Shown: positions 13,696-23,505, counted from the first letter of the stretch. The stretch: 64,000 nt of DNA from Verrucomicrobiaceae bacterium (GCA_947507875.1 CANNQP010000001.1:248001-312000); one strand, 5' to 3'. The notes: generated by a model not told the origin, from the sequence alone. A program made the numbers and translations.

Positions 13696-14093
13696 GGTCT
13701 TCCTTCAGCGGAGGTTCTTTGACGGCAAAATCTTCTTCCTCGACTCATCAAACGCAGCCCCTCCGATCCCAGCCATCTCCAAAGGGTCTGAGATCAGGCG
13801 CAGGTTCCGCTTCCAAGTGGACTCAAAAAGCCCGAACCGCTTGCCATGCAGTGCTTTGTGCGGCTTTGGGTCAGCTTGGGTTTCTGCGATGAACCCCATC
13901 CAATCTCTGCGGGAATGCCAGCGCGGCGCTGTCGGGGTTCAGGGGTTTGACGGATTTAGTCGCCACTTCGATGTGCCTAGCTAGAGCGCGCCGCCTTCCC
14001 TGCCCTCAACCTGGCGGTGCCTGGCTTCGCCTGAAGGTGCCGCGGTGTTGATCCACCGTGTGGGACGGAAACCTCCCTGGAAGGGGGTTGTCG
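13696..14093. other. Intergenic region between hsdR and tRNA-Pro
   Basis: About 400 bases with no convincing gene. Short frames on both strands have no recognisable protein pattern. No obvious terminator follows hsdR. Confidence 0.5.
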
Positions 14094-14170
<77 letters not shown>

Positions 14171-14268
14171 ACCTTTTCGCGGGGCAAAGATTGCCCGGCT
14201 GGGGACGCGGATGATGGCGGGATGAGAAGCTTTTGCAACCGAGGAATGTGAACCAAGGTCAAAAAACT

Positions 14269-15219
14269 TCAGGAGGCTTGAGGCGGCTTCTTGCCTCGGA
14301 GGACTGCATGCAAAAGGAAAGCCAAGCCGGTCACGATCATGAACAGAGAGAAAAACTGGCCCCGCGTCATGCCCAGGATGGCATCCGCCCCCGAATCAGG
14401 CTGGCGCACGCACTCCAGGGCGATCCTGACGATGGCGTAGAGGAGGAAAAACAAGCCCGTCAAAAGGCCATGGGGCAGACGCGGCCAGCGGACTCTGATC
14501 GCCAGCAAGACAGCGCTCAACAGCAAGCCTTCCCCCAGGGCCTCGTAAAGCTGGGAAGGATGCCGGGGATGCAAGATGGAGGCCAGCTCGGCCCGCCCGC
14601 CGCCATGTTGCTCGAACCAAGTGATGATCTCGGGGCTATGCTGAAGTCCCGCCGGCAGCGAGACCCACTTGCCTCCTTGGTGGATGAAATCCTCGTGCAG
14701 CAGTTCTGTCGGAAACTGCACTGCCCAAGGCACCGTGGTGACGCGACCAAACAACTCGCCATTGATGAAATTCGCGAGGCGCCCACAGAAAACGCCGAGC
14801 GGCGCTCCACAGACGAGGGTGTCCCCGATGCCAGTCCAGGAAATGCGATGCCGGCGTGCATACCAAAGACAAAACAGAGCCACGCCCGCAATGCCGCCAT
14901 GACTGGCCATGCCGCCCTGGTGAATCATCAAAAGACGCCAAGGAGCCTGGACAAAGCTTTCCCAATCGTACAGCAGCATGTAGCCCACGCGACCGCCGAG
15001 CACGACGCCAAACACTGCCACCAGGGTGATGAAGTCCGCCACTTTGGCCTCTGGAATTTCCGAAAGCCCGCGCCGAGCCAGCCTGACCATCACCAAATAG
15101 GTCAGATAAAAGCCAAGGACATAGGCCAAGCCATACCAATGGATAGCGAAGCGGTCCCCCAAACGCAGCAACTGGGGGCTGATGTCATGCAGGTAATAGG
15201 CGAATAAGGATAACTCCAT
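14269..15219 (-). CDS. lgt: Prolipoprotein diacylglyceryl transferase
   Basis: 316 residues from the ATG at 15219 (MELSLFAYYLHDISP). The frame stays open upstream to 15702, but that part has no family similarity and overlaps the gene on the other strand. It is an integral inner-membrane enzyme with several hydrophobic helices. The conserved HGGMASHGG segment and the GRLANFINGELFGR signature are both present, as is a HPSQLYEALGEG segment near the C-terminus. It moves diacylglycerol from phosphatidylglycerol to the lipobox cysteine of prolipoproteins, the first step of lipoprotein maturation. Divergent from the following plus-strand gene with about 250 bases between. Confidence 0.93.
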   Translation of the reverse strand: MELSLFAYYLHDISPQLLRLGDRFAIHWYGLAYVLGFYLTYLVMVRLARRGLSEIPEAKVADFITLVAVFGVVLGGRVGYMLLYDWESFVQAPWRLLMIHQGGMASHGGIAGVALFCLWYARRHRISWTGIGDTLVCGAPLGVFCGRLANFINGELFGRVTTVPWAVQFPTELLHEDFIHQGGKWVSLPAGLQHSPEIITWFEQHGGGRAELASILHPRHPSQLYEALGEGLLLSAVLLAIRVRWPRLPHGLLTGLFFLLYAIVRIALECVRQPDSGADAILGMTRGQFFSLFMIVTGLAFLLHAVLRGKKPPQAS

Positions 15220-15468
15220 CGAGCGGAGCGATGCCTCTGGGCAGCGAAGCCAGCAAGTAAAAGCAACAGCTGTCTCCACATCCTCGGCCGAAGCCTGGCC
15301 CGCGTTCTGCCAAGGCGAGGCGATAGCGCCCGCTGGTGGCCATGCGGGGACCGAAGGTGCCAGGCCGACGAGCCTGGAGAGCAAGGTTTCATCCACTGCG
15401 CGAGCGGGATCCTGAGGCGGCACGATGCCCCTGTGGCTCTGCGATCCATGGGGAGACTTTGCTGACTT

Positions 15469-16554
15469 ATGGCGCAATTTGAGAAGCCTACGGGCGTAGA
15501 GAAGCAACTGCTTATGTTTCAACTGAACGAATGCCTCCTCGCAGGTCAGGCGATTCCTGCCTGCCCTCTCGCTCTGGATTCCTCCCGTAAGCTCGATGAG
15601 AGGCATCAACGCGCCTTGCTGCGCTACTACGCTGCCGCTGGGGCCGGTGGAGTCGCGGTCGGCGTTCACACGACCCAGTTTTCGATTCGAGATCCCCAGC
15701 ATGGTTTGTTTCAGCCGGTGACGGAACTTGCCATCGATGAGCTAAAAAGAGCCGATGCGAAGCATGGGCGAAGGCATCTGCGCATCGGCGGCCTCTGCGG
15801 TCCGACCGCTCAAGCCGTGGGGGAGGCGACCTGGCTGGCCAGCCTGGGCTACGATGCAGGCCTGCTGAGCCTGGGTGCGCTGAAGGCGGCATCCGAAGCT
15901 GAACTGATTCGCCATGTGCGTGCGGTGGCCGACGTCCTGCCCGTGATTGGCTTTTACCTACAGCCAGCGGTGGGAGGGCGGCTGCTGCCGGTCAGTTTTT
16001 GGAGACAGCTCGCCCAAATCCCGGCGGTGGTGGCGGTGAAAATCGCACCGTTCAATCGCTATCAAACGCTGGATGTGATTCGTGCCTTTGCTGAGGTAGG
16101 CCGAGACGACGTGGCGCTGTACACAGGAAACGATGACGCTATCGTGATGGACCTGCTGACGCCATACCGTTTCGGCCATGTGGAAAAACGCATCGTGGGT
16201 GGTCTTCTGGGCCACTGGTCGGTGTGGACACGCCAGGCGGTGGATCTTCACCAGCGCTGTCGGGCCTTGAGCCGGGCTGAAGAAGCCATTCCCCAAGAGC
16301 TGCTCAGGCTAGCCATCGAGGTCACGGACTGCAATGCCGCCTTTTTTGATGCGGCCAACGCCTTCTCGGGCTGTATCGCAGGACTGCATGAGGTCCTGCG
16401 GCGGCAGGGGCTGCTGGATGGCATCTGGTGCCTGGATGAACAAGAGGCTCTCAGCCCAGGGCAGCGGGAGGAAATCGATCGAGTTTATGCCGCCTACCCC
16501 CACCTGAATGACGACGCTTTTGTCGCGGAGCATCTCGATGCATGGCTTTCTTGA
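15469..16554 (+). CDS. Dihydrodipicolinate synthase (DapA) family protein
   Basis: 361 residues, TIM-barrel aldolase/lyase of the DHDPS/NAL superfamily. A likely Schiff-base lysine lies in VVAVKIAPFN, and a barrel strand LYTGNDD follows. The family forms or cleaves C-C bonds next to a keto acid; the substrate cannot be predicted. It is longer than true DapA (about 290) and has diverged, so I do not call it dapA. ATG 15514 (MFQLNECLLAG) is a possible better start, since the first 15 residues look non-family. The downstream cupin gene may be co-transcribed. Confidence 0.75.
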   Translation: MAQFEKPTGVEKQLLMFQLNECLLAGQAIPACPLALDSSRKLDERHQRALLRYYAAAGAGGVAVGVHTTQFSIRDPQHGLFQPVTELAIDELKRADAKHGRRHLRIGGLCGPTAQAVGEATWLASLGYDAGLLSLGALKAASEAELIRHVRAVADVLPVIGFYLQPAVGGRLLPVSFWRQLAQIPAVVAVKIAPFNRYQTLDVIRAFAEVGRDDVALYTGNDDAIVMDLLTPYRFGHVEKRIVGGLLGHWSVWTRQAVDLHQRCRALSRAEEAIPQELLRLAIEVTDCNAAFFDAANAFSGCIAGLHEVLRRQGLLDGIWCLDEQEALSPGQREEIDRVYAAYPHLNDDAFVAEHLDAWLS

Positions 16555-16618
16555 TGCCGCCGGGATTGCAACCCCTGCGTTTCAAGATCATAGAAGACGC
16601 CGCATCGATTCCTGACCC

Positions 16619-17095
16619 ATGACCCGCACGCACCTCGACGATCACCCTTGGCAGGGGCAGTCCTCCCCCAGTGGCAAGTACTCCCTGCAACGCCGAACAC
16701 TCAGCCAGGAGGCGGGTGGCAAAAAAGACATCGGCACCTGGGGGGGAGGTCATCCGTTTGATCTCGAAGCTCACCGCTTGCCTCCGGGGAAGATGAATTT
16801 CCCTTACCATGCCCATTCTGCCCAGTGGGAGGCCTACTATATCCTGAGCGGAAGCGGCCAAATGAAGACGCCTGCGGGCTTGTATGACATTCGCCAAGGA
16901 GACTATCTGGTCTGTCCGCCGGATGAACCGCATCAACTGATCAACACCACCCGAGAAGACCTGGTTTATCTGGTGATCGCCAACCAACCGCAGGCGGATG
17001 TCATCCACTACCCCAACTCCGGGAAATGGCTGATCAAACCCCAGAAAAAAATCTTTGAGATGAAGGAAGTCGATTACTTCCAGGGCGAAGAGTAA
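16619..17095 (+). CDS. Cupin-domain protein
   Basis: 158 residues. A single cupin barrel at about 55-140: motif 1 is PYHAHSAQWEAYYILSGSG and motif 2 is GDYLVCPPDEPHQLIN, with His and Glu ligands for a metal. Members range from sugar isomerases to dioxygenases and binding proteins, so no reaction is assigned. It is in line with the DHDPS-family gene before it and folA after it, with short gaps. Confidence 0.8.
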   Translation: MTRTHLDDHPWQGQSSPSGKYSLQRRTLSQEAGGKKDIGTWGGGHPFDLEAHRLPPGKMNFPYHAHSAQWEAYYILSGSGQMKTPAGLYDIRQGDYLVCPPDEPHQLINTTREDLVYLVIANQPQADVIHYPNSGKWLIKPQKKIFEMKEVDYFQGEE

Positions 17096-17115
17096 ATCCT
17101 GAACGACAGCCATCC

Positions 17116-17586
17116 ATGCCACGACTTATCGCCATTGCAGCCATGTCATCCAACCGCGTGATTGGGCGCGCAGGTCAGCTCCCGTGGCACTACCCAGAAG
17201 ATTTGCAGTTTTTCAAACGCACCACACTTGGGCACCCCATTTTGATGGGGCGGACCACCTTTGAATCGATCGGACGGCCTTTGCCGGGCAGGCAAAACGT
17301 CGTGCTGAGCCGCACTCTGCCTGAGCAAGATCGCCTTTCAGTGATTCGAAACATCGAAGATTTGCCGCGGGTGTGTCCTGAAGACAGCACGGTTTTCGTC
17401 ATAGGCGGAGCCCAAGTTTATGAGGCGCTTTTGCCCCAATGCGCTGGGCTTTACCTCACCTGGATCAAGGCAAATCACGAGGGCGACACCTTTTTCCCAG
17501 AGTTTGAGGCCTTTTTTGATTTGAAGGAGATCATCGACCGCACCGAGGCGCTAGAATTTCGCTACTACGAAAGAAAGACGGCTTAG
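17116..17586 (+). CDS. folA: Dihydrofolate reductase
   Basis: 156 residues, normal length. The N-terminal IAAMSSNRVIGRAGQLPWH, the PILMGRTTFESIGRPLPGR NADPH-binding segment and FVIGGAQVYEALLP are classic DHFR signatures. The active-site acid is in YPEDLQFFK. It reduces dihydrofolate to tetrahydrofolate with NADPH. thyA is not in the window; aspS follows about 100 bases later. Confidence 0.95.
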   Translation: MPRLIAIAAMSSNRVIGRAGQLPWHYPEDLQFFKRTTLGHPILMGRTTFESIGRPLPGRQNVVLSRTLPEQDRLSVIRNIEDLPRVCPEDSTVFVIGGAQVYEALLPQCAGLYLTWIKANHEGDTFFPEFEAFFDLKEIIDRTEALEFRYYERKTA

Positions 17587-17685
17587 CCAGGGGCGATTGG
17601 GGGCGACACGAAGGGGGCTCACGACTTTGTGCGCTTGCACTCTGGGCAATTCCCCCGAATATCGCGCCCCTTTCGCAAACCTGCC

Positions 17686-19524
17686 ATGATTCCAAACGCC
17701 TATCGCTCCCTCCACTGCAACGCCATCCGTGCCGAACACATCGGCCAGAACGTGACGCTCGCGGGCTGGGTCAATTCGGCCCGTGACCACGGTGGTGTGA
17801 TCTTTGTCGATCTGCGTGACCGCGAAGGCCTCACCCAGGTGGTTTTCCGCCCGGAAGAAAACGCGGACGTGGCGGCGAAAAGTCACGACCTGCGCGAAGA
17901 GGATGTCATTCAAGTGACAGGCCGTGTGGAACAGCGCCTCACCGGCACGGAAAACACCAAACTCGACACGGGTGCAGTCGAAGTCGTCGTCACCACCTTC
18001 AGCATCCTGAATAAGGCGGACGTCCTTCCCTTCCAGCTCGACCGAGAGCTTTCCAATGAGGACATGCGGATGAAATACCGCTACCTCGACCTGCGCCGCG
18101 AGCGGATGAACAAAAACATCCGCCAGCGCCACAAGATCACCAACGCGGCGCGCAATTACCTCGACGCGGAAGGCTTCATTGAGGTCGAAACGCCCATCCT
18201 CTCCAACCCCACGCCCGAAGGCGCTCGCGACTTCCTCGTTCCCGCTCGGTTGAGCCCCAGCAAGTTCTTTGCTCTGCCTCAGGCTCCGCAGCAGTACAAG
18301 CAGCTCCTCATGGTCGCTGGCCTGGAACGCTATTTCCAAATCGCACGCTGCTTCCGTGATGAAGACCTGCGAGCCGACCGCCAGCCCGAGTTCACCCAGA
18401 TCGACATTGAGGCGAGCTTCATTCAGCAAAACGACATCATCTCGCTCGTTGAAGGCTTGCTTGCCTCCATGTTCAAGGCTGGACAAGGCATCGACATTCC
18501 CCTGCCCTTCCCGCGCATGACCTATCAGGAGGCCATGGATCGATTTGGCTCCGACAAGCCCGACACGCGCTTCGGCAACGAGATCGTGGACATGGCCGAT
18601 GTCTTTGCGAAGTCCGAGTTCAAGATCTTCCGCACCACGCTGGAAAATGGCGGTGTTGTACGTGCCATCAACGCCAAGGGTTTTGCCGGCATCACCACCG
18701 GCCAGATGATCCGCCTGAATGAGATCGCCATCCAGGCGGGCATGAAGGTCAAGCAACTCGCCTTCATCAAGGTGGAGCGCAACGAAGCCGGCGTGCTCGA
18801 ATACAAGAGCCCGTTGTGGAAGTTCTTCGGCGAAGAAGAAAAGGCCGCCCTCATCGCCAAGCTGGGCGTCGAGGAAAACGACATTGTTTTCTTCTATGCC
18901 GGCACTTGGGACGAGGCGTGCAACATCCTCGGTCGAGTTCGTCTGGAAATCGCCGAGATGCAGGAAACCACCAAGGGCAGCACCGCCCTGAACTTCCTCT
19001 GGGTCGTGGACTTCCCGCTGCTGGCCTACAGCCCCGAAGACCAGAGTTGGGTCGCCGTTCACCATCCTTTCACCCGCCCCAAAGCCGAGGACGTGCCCCT
19101 GCTGGACGCTGGTGAGTACGGCAAGGTGCGCGCCGAAGCCTACGATGTGGTTCTCAATGGCTACGAGTTGGGCGGCGGCTCCATCCGAATCCACGAAAGC
19201 GACCTCCAGTCCAAGATGTTCAGCGTCCTCGGGGTCACGCCGGAAGAGCAGCAGATCAAATTCCGCCACATCCTCGAAGCCTTCAAGTTCGGTGCACCTC
19301 CTCACGGTGGCCTCGCGCTGGGCCTCGACCGCATCGCCATGCTCGTCGCCGGAGAGGAAAGCATCCGTGAAGTCATTGCCTTCCCCAAAAACAACAAGGC
19401 CTGCGACCTCATGACGGACTCGCCGACCACGGTAGATTTCAAGCAGCTCCGGGAGCTCTATGTGCAGAGCACTTGGAAGGAAAAGAAGAAAGAAGAAGTC
19501 ACGGCATCGGGCACCCAGGCTTAA
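17686..19524 (+). CDS. aspS: Aspartyl-tRNA synthetase
   Basis: 612 residues from ATG 17686 (MIPNAYRSLHCNAI); an upstream in-frame start at 17629 adds residues without family similarity. It has an N-terminal OB-fold anticodon-binding domain, then the class II core with motif 2 (CFRDEDLRADRQPEFTQ) and motif 3 (GLALGLDRIAML), plus the bacterial GAD insertion in the middle. It charges tRNA-Asp. Whether it is discriminating or charges tRNA-Asn as well cannot be told without checking the known loop residues. Confidence 0.95.
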   Translation: MIPNAYRSLHCNAIRAEHIGQNVTLAGWVNSARDHGGVIFVDLRDREGLTQVVFRPEENADVAAKSHDLREEDVIQVTGRVEQRLTGTENTKLDTGAVEVVVTTFSILNKADVLPFQLDRELSNEDMRMKYRYLDLRRERMNKNIRQRHKITNAARNYLDAEGFIEVETPILSNPTPEGARDFLVPARLSPSKFFALPQAPQQYKQLLMVAGLERYFQIARCFRDEDLRADRQPEFTQIDIEASFIQQNDIISLVEGLLASMFKAGQGIDIPLPFPRMTYQEAMDRFGSDKPDTRFGNEIVDMADVFAKSEFKIFRTTLENGGVVRAINAKGFAGITTGQMIRLNEIAIQAGMKVKQLAFIKVERNEAGVLEYKSPLWKFFGEEEKAALIAKLGVEENDIVFFYAGTWDEACNILGRVRLEIAEMQETTKGSTALNFLWVVDFPLLAYSPEDQSWVAVHHPFTRPKAEDVPLLDAGEYGKVRAEAYDVVLNGYELGGGSIRIHESDLQSKMFSVLGVTPEEQQIKFRHILEAFKFGAPPHGGLALGLDRIAMLVAGEESIREVIAFPKNNKACDLMTDSPTTVDFKQLRELYVQSTWKEKKKEEVTASGTQA

Positions 19525-19584
19525 TTTCTATCGAAAGCGAGCCTTGAATCGTTTCGTTGAGTACCTTAACCTGCACCAACCACT

Positions 19585-19845
19585 ATGAATCACTCCGCCA
19601 TCTTAGCCATCGGTCCGCTTGGCACCCCTGAGCTCATCATCATTGCCATCCTTGTTCTTGTGCTTTTCGGCGCCAAGAAGCTCCCGACCTTTGCTCGCAG
19701 CCTGGGCAAAAGCATGGGGGAATTCAAAAAGGCACGCGATGAGTTCGAGCAAGAGCTCCACGCTGCGCAAGACCAAGCCGAAAGGCCTAGCATTCCTCAG
19801 ACTGCCGAAAAGCGCCAGCCAGTCAGCCCCAGCCAAAACATCTGA
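19585..19845 (+). CDS. tatA: Sec-independent translocase component TatA/TatE
   Basis: 86 residues. One N-terminal membrane helix ([22 protein letters not shown]) with the conserved FG hinge, then an amphipathic helix ([15 protein letters not shown]) and a charged tail. It forms the pore-like part of the twin-arginine export system. A Tat substrate (NrtA-like protein at 62177) is encoded in the same window. tatC is not seen here. Confidence 0.92.
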   Translation: MNHSAILAIGPLGTPELIIIAILVLVLFGAKKLPTFARSLGKSMGEFKKARDEFEQELHAAQDQAERPSIPQTAEKRQPVSPSQNI

Positions 19846-19867
19846 TGTGGAGATTGCAGGCGTGAGC

Positions 19868-20788
19868 ATGCGAGCAAGTATCTCGATAAGGCGGACACTC
19901 GTGTCCGCCTTCTTTTTTGTCTGGCTCTCATCAGCCAGGGGTGAAGACGCCGGAACGTTTGTTTTCTGCAGCTACAATGTGAGGAACTGGCTCAAGATGG
20001 AGCGTTTCGTCGGTGGCCAGCGAACCCTCTCCGACAAACCGGAGGAAGAGAAAAAAGCAGTCATCCAGATTCTCAAAGACATCTCGCCTGACGTTCTCGG
20101 GCTGTGTGAAGTGGGGGATGACCAGGATGTCGCCGATCTACAAAAAAGGCTCAAGCAAGCAGCCGTCGATCTGCCGCACGTGGAGAGGGTCCAAGGCAGT
20201 GACCCTGTACGCAGCCTCGCTTTGCTTTCTCGTTATCCCATCGTGGCGAGAAATTCACGATCCGATTTAGGTTACATGATCCGTGGTGTTGCCATGCCTT
20301 TTCACCTTCAACGGGGGCTTCTGGATGCTACGATCGAGCTCAGCCAAGGGTTCCAGGTTCGTTTTATCGGTGTCCACCTGAAGTCCATGCGGGAAGTTGT
20401 GGAAGCCGACCAAGCCGTGATGCGTCGCCATGAGGCAACCCTGCTGCGCGCACACCTTGATCAAATTTTACTCATCGCCCCCAAGACCAAGATCCTCTGT
20501 TATGGCGATTTCAACGAGCATCGAAATGAGCCTGCCATTTCCATCATCATGGGAAAACGCAGCACGGATAAGCACATGCTAGAAATCGTCCCGAAGGACG
20601 TGAATGGCCAAGTTTGGACGCATTTCTGGGATGCGGCCGACAGCTACGCACGCTTGGATTACGTCTTCAGCAGCCGCGCGCTCCGTCCTCATCTGAATGA
20701 GGACGCGTCCCAAGTCTATCATCAGCCCGATTTTCTCAAGGCTAGCGACCACCGTCCGATCGTCATGCCTATTTCCAACAAGCGCTGA
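19868..20788 (+). CDS. Secreted endonuclease/exonuclease/phosphatase family protein
   Basis: 306 residues from ATG 19868, which begins a signal peptide (RRTLVSAFFFVWLSSARG). All EEP-fold motifs are present in order: SYNVRNW, CEVGDD, LLSRYPI, GDFNEH and the C-terminal SDHRPIV. The family cuts phosphodiester or phosphoester bonds with Mg2+. The signal peptide points to extracytoplasmic action, for example on DNA, lipids or phosphoesters. A longer in-frame start inside tatA is unlikely. Confidence 0.85.
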   Translation: MRASISIRRTLVSAFFFVWLSSARGEDAGTFVFCSYNVRNWLKMERFVGGQRTLSDKPEEEKKAVIQILKDISPDVLGLCEVGDDQDVADLQKRLKQAAVDLPHVERVQGSDPVRSLALLSRYPIVARNSRSDLGYMIRGVAMPFHLQRGLLDATIELSQGFQVRFIGVHLKSMREVVEADQAVMRRHEATLLRAHLDQILLIAPKTKILCYGDFNEHRNEPAISIIMGKRSTDKHMLEIVPKDVNGQVWTHFWDAADSYARLDYVFSSRALRPHLNEDASQVYHQPDFLKASDHRPIVMPISNKR

Positions 20789-20794
20789 CGCGAT

Positions 20795-21913
20795 TCACAC
20801 CACGGTTCCTTTCCCTGAACCTTTCTTTTTCTTGGGACGCACATCCGAACCAGGAACGCCTTCATCTTGAAGAATCGTGTCTTGAGGTAGTGGGGCCGCT
20901 TCGCTTTCGATCTTGGGCTCACTCTCGTTGTAGGGACTTTCCTGCTGATACAACTTCAGCCGGGTTTCAAATTCTGTTTTGAGCTGCTTGCGCTCCTCAT
21001 CGGTTATTTCCTGATCTTCAGCCAAGAGGGATAGGGACCGCTTTTGCCAGAGGATCGCTTCTAAAAATTCACCATTCCTGGCTAAACAAGCCGCTTTTGT
21101 ATCCAGCATTTCATACCTTTGCTCTTCGCCGGCCTCATCCATCATGCGAAGAGCACGGCTCGCGAACAACACGGCCTGCTCTCCATTTTGCAAAGACTCA
21201 TCCGGGCAGGTAGCCAAAAACCACGCTAGATTGTTGGAGGCCCAAGGATCCTCGCTCTTCGCGGCTCGCTGATACCAGGCTCCAGCTCTTCGATAGTCGA
21301 GAGGCACGCCATTGCCTGTGTAATACAAATTGGCGAGCCGACTCATCGCCTGAACAAAGTCTTGCTTAGCTGCCTTCAAGTAAAGCAGGGCTGCTTTTGA
21401 CGGATTTTTGGCAGCCCCCACGCCTCTCTCGTACTTGGAAGCCAAGGCGGTCTGAGCCTGAGGGTGATTTTGCTCAGCTGCCTTTTCCAGCCATTCGGTC
21501 GCCTTCACAGGGTCTTGTTTGATCCCTCGGCCCAAGTCATAAGCCATAGCCACTGCAAACTGGGCTGGAGCAAAACCATTGTGCGCAGCTTTTTGATACC
21601 ATTCCACCGCCTTAGCCTCATTCTTTTGCACTCCCACCCCGTCTTCGTGGAGAGACCCCATGACAAACTGGGCACGCAGATGCTTCTGCTGAGCGGCTTT
21701 CTCGATCCACTGGGTTCCTGATTTTTCGTCCTTTTTGCCACCTTCTCCCGTCAGCAAGCGCAGTCCCAGCTCAAACTGTGCATCGGCATCCCCCTTCTTG
21801 GCCCAGGATTCAAGTTCATCAACGGAACCACGGCCGGGGAGCTGTGACAAGGCGATCTCAGGCAAAATCGTAGCCGTGAGAAAAAGTAGAAAGGCGAGGG
21901 TGGCTCGGATCAT
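20795..21913 (-). CDS. Secreted Sel1-like repeat (TPR-type) protein
   Basis: 372 residues. Signal peptide at 1-23, then about six Sel1 repeats (patterns such as AQFELGLRLLTGEGGKKDE and AQFVMGSLHEDGVGVQKNE) to about 220, then a helical region and a Lys-rich C-terminus. Sel1 repeats mediate protein contacts, often in the periplasm or cell envelope. Convergent with the EEP gene, with only six bases between the stops. Confidence 0.85.
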   Translation of the reverse strand: MIRATLAFLLFLTATILPEIALSQLPGRGSVDELESWAKKGDADAQFELGLRLLTGEGGKKDEKSGTQWIEKAAQQKHLRAQFVMGSLHEDGVGVQKNEAKAVEWYQKAAHNGFAPAQFAVAMAYDLGRGIKQDPVKATEWLEKAAEQNHPQAQTALASKYERGVGAAKNPSKAALLYLKAAKQDFVQAMSRLANLYYTGNGVPLDYRRAGAWYQRAAKSEDPWASNNLAWFLATCPDESLQNGEQAVLFASRALRMMDEAGEEQRYEMLDTKAACLARNGEFLEAILWQKRSLSLLAEDQEITDEERKQLKTEFETRLKLYQQESPYNESEPKIESEAAPLPQDTILQDEGVPGSDVRPKKKKGSGKGTVV

Positions 21914-21985
21914 GGTGAGTAGATTTACGTCTCAGAAGTCCTGACTCAGACAGCAAAGGTATCCGCTAGCTCAAAACGGCTAAGC

Positions 21986-22723
21986 TCAGCGTGCCCAGCG
22001 CGCACCACGCGCAAGCGCGACGGTCCAGTTACGCAAGTGCATGAAGGAGTAATCGGTCTTTCCGACGGCTCCAATCATGCGCACGCCGGTGGCTTTTTTC
22101 CAGGCTTTGCTCATGCTTTCTCCGGTGTGACACCCCCAACTCTGACACGTCGCTTTGCGGGCAAAAGCACTCCGATTGAGTCGAGGCAGATCGGCCTCAT
22201 GCAGCCAAGCCGTAGAAGCTGCATAAACGTCACTGCTGTAGTCGAACAGGAAGCAATGCTTGTTCGAGTGACCGAAGTACTCGAAGCCGCTAATTCGATG
22301 ACGCGTCCTGGGAACCTGCGCACTGCCTTGGTTGATGTATTCGATCACTTCGTCGCCAGAGCGAAACCAAACGAGATTCACCTTGTAGGTATCTCGGACA
22401 GATTCACAGTGGGTGGTGAGTGGATCGCGATCCTCTTCCGCACGACGCACGTAGCCGTCTCGATAGACGAGCCAAGTGATGATCGTGCCTTGAGGTTGCG
22501 TTTTTCGTAGCTCCTGCATCCTCACTCGAGCGGTGCGAACGAAATTCCCCCACCAACGGTCGTGACGCATCACGGGTTGGCGGAGATCCTCCCATTTGCG
22601 CAAGGCAGGCCCTCCGGAACAGACGATGTATTCCGTAACCTCAGCCGCCGTGGCCTGTGGCACGAGTAAGCCTAGAACCGTTAGAAAGAAAAGAACGCGA
22701 AGCATCATGTCAGCCCTTAACAT
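21986..22723 (-). CDS. Secreted protein of unknown family with FGH ... GCHTG motifs
   Basis: 245 residues with a signal peptide ending near ATAA. No family is recognised. Two segments stand out: GFEYFGHSNKHC at about 144-155 and QSWGCHTGESMSKAW at about 200-214. A His near a small hydrophobic strand followed by a Cys-containing GC.TG segment recalls the His/Cys dyad layout of clan CD (caspase-like/CHAT) peptidases. This is a weak analogy, not a call. A possible alternative start is M7. It lies in the same direction as the Sel1 gene, which follows it by 72 bases. Confidence 0.6.
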   Translation of the reverse strand: MLRADMMLRVLFFLTVLGLLVPQATAAEVTEYIVCSGGPALRKWEDLRQPVMRHDRWWGNFVRTARVRMQELRKTQPQGTIITWLVYRDGYVRRAEEDRDPLTTHCESVRDTYKVNLVWFRSGDEVIEYINQGSAQVPRTRHRISGFEYFGHSNKHCFLFDYSSDVYAASTAWLHEADLPRLNRSAFARKATCQSWGCHTGESMSKAWKKATGVRMIGAVGKTDYSFMHLRNWTVALARGARWAR

Positions 22724-22752
22724 GCTTGAGGGTCAGCAGGCTTGATGCCTAC

Positions 22753-23505
22753 TCAGTCGTTGGAGATTAACTTGAAGTTCTTGAACTGCACTTTCATCGG
22801 GGGCCCCTGATGGATTTGCAGGGCGATCAGGCCTTTCTTGGGTGCATTCGCCGCATCTTCATCGGTCACATCAATGGTCTGCAAGCCATTGATGAAATGC
22901 TGCACATGGTTTCCTTTGGCCACGATCTTGTACTCATTCCATTCCTCTTTCTTGATGCTCGCCTGAATGGCTGCGCTGTCACCCACTGGCTGACCTTTTT
23001 CGATGACTGGCTTTTTCGCATTCGTGCTTGGCTTGATCACGGTTTTTTCACCGCGAAGAGCCAAAATGCCACGACCACGCTCTTCATAGAGAATCCCGCT
23101 GTATTTGTCCCCGGCTTCGAAGTCAGCTTGGTAACCACTGATGATGGGACCAAATTCACCGGCTGGCAGTTCTTTGCTCCGGTATTGAACCCCTGAATTG
23201 CCTTTCTCGATGCGGTATTGAAAGGTCAGTTCAAAATCACCAACGGTGCCGCCTTTCCAAACCAAGAAGGTATTGTGCTTGATGATGCCCTTGGCTGGAT
23301 TGGCGGGGTCAGGTGGCGTGATGCCGGTGATGGCTCCATCCTGGACACTCCAGAGGTTCATGTTGCCTTCCCAGCCTTTGAGATCGACGCCATTGAATAA
23401 CGTGACTTCCGAGGAGGCATTGGCAGTCTGAGCAGAAACTTGCGCCTCTGAGCAGGTCAGGCAAAGAGTCGCAAAAAGAAAGGTAAGCAGGCGGTTGGAC
23501 TTCAT
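22753..23505 (-). CDS. Secreted DUF1080 (3-keto-disaccharide hydrolase family) protein
   Basis: 250 residues with signal peptide. The body is a concanavalin-like beta-sandwich typical of DUF1080: FNGVDLKGWEGN near the start, GDFELTFQYRIEKGNSGVQYRS in the middle, and WNEYKIVAKGNHVQHFINGL near the end. The family is abundant in Verrucomicrobia and Planctomycetes and is linked to carbohydrate processing (some members act on 3-keto-glycosides). The substrate is not assigned. Confidence 0.9.
   Translation of the reverse strand: MKSNRLLTFLFATLCLTCSEAQVSAQTANASSEVTLFNGVDLKGWEGNMNLWSVQDGAITGITPPDPANPAKGIIKHNTFLVWKGGTVGDFELTFQYRIEKGNSGVQYRSKELPAGEFGPIISGYQADFEAGDKYSGILYEERGRGILALRGEKTVIKPSTNAKKPVIEKGQPVGDSAAIQASIKKEEWNEYKIVAKGNHVQHFINGLQTIDVTDEDAANAPKKGLIALQIHQGPPMKVQFKNFKLISND

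Noticed and set aside
14233-15207. Plus-strand frame opposite lgt
   Set aside because: Composition is that of an antisense shadow (Gln/His/Arg-rich) and lgt is unmistakable on the other strand.
15220-15702. N-terminal extension of lgt to 477 residues
   Set aside because: The added residues have no Lgt similarity, and the frame overlaps the DHDPS-family gene on the opposite strand. ATG 15219 gives the family start.
17551-19305. A 584-residue open frame opposite aspS
   Set aside because: Antisense shadow of aspS with a low-complexity, Val/Asp/Glu-rich translation.
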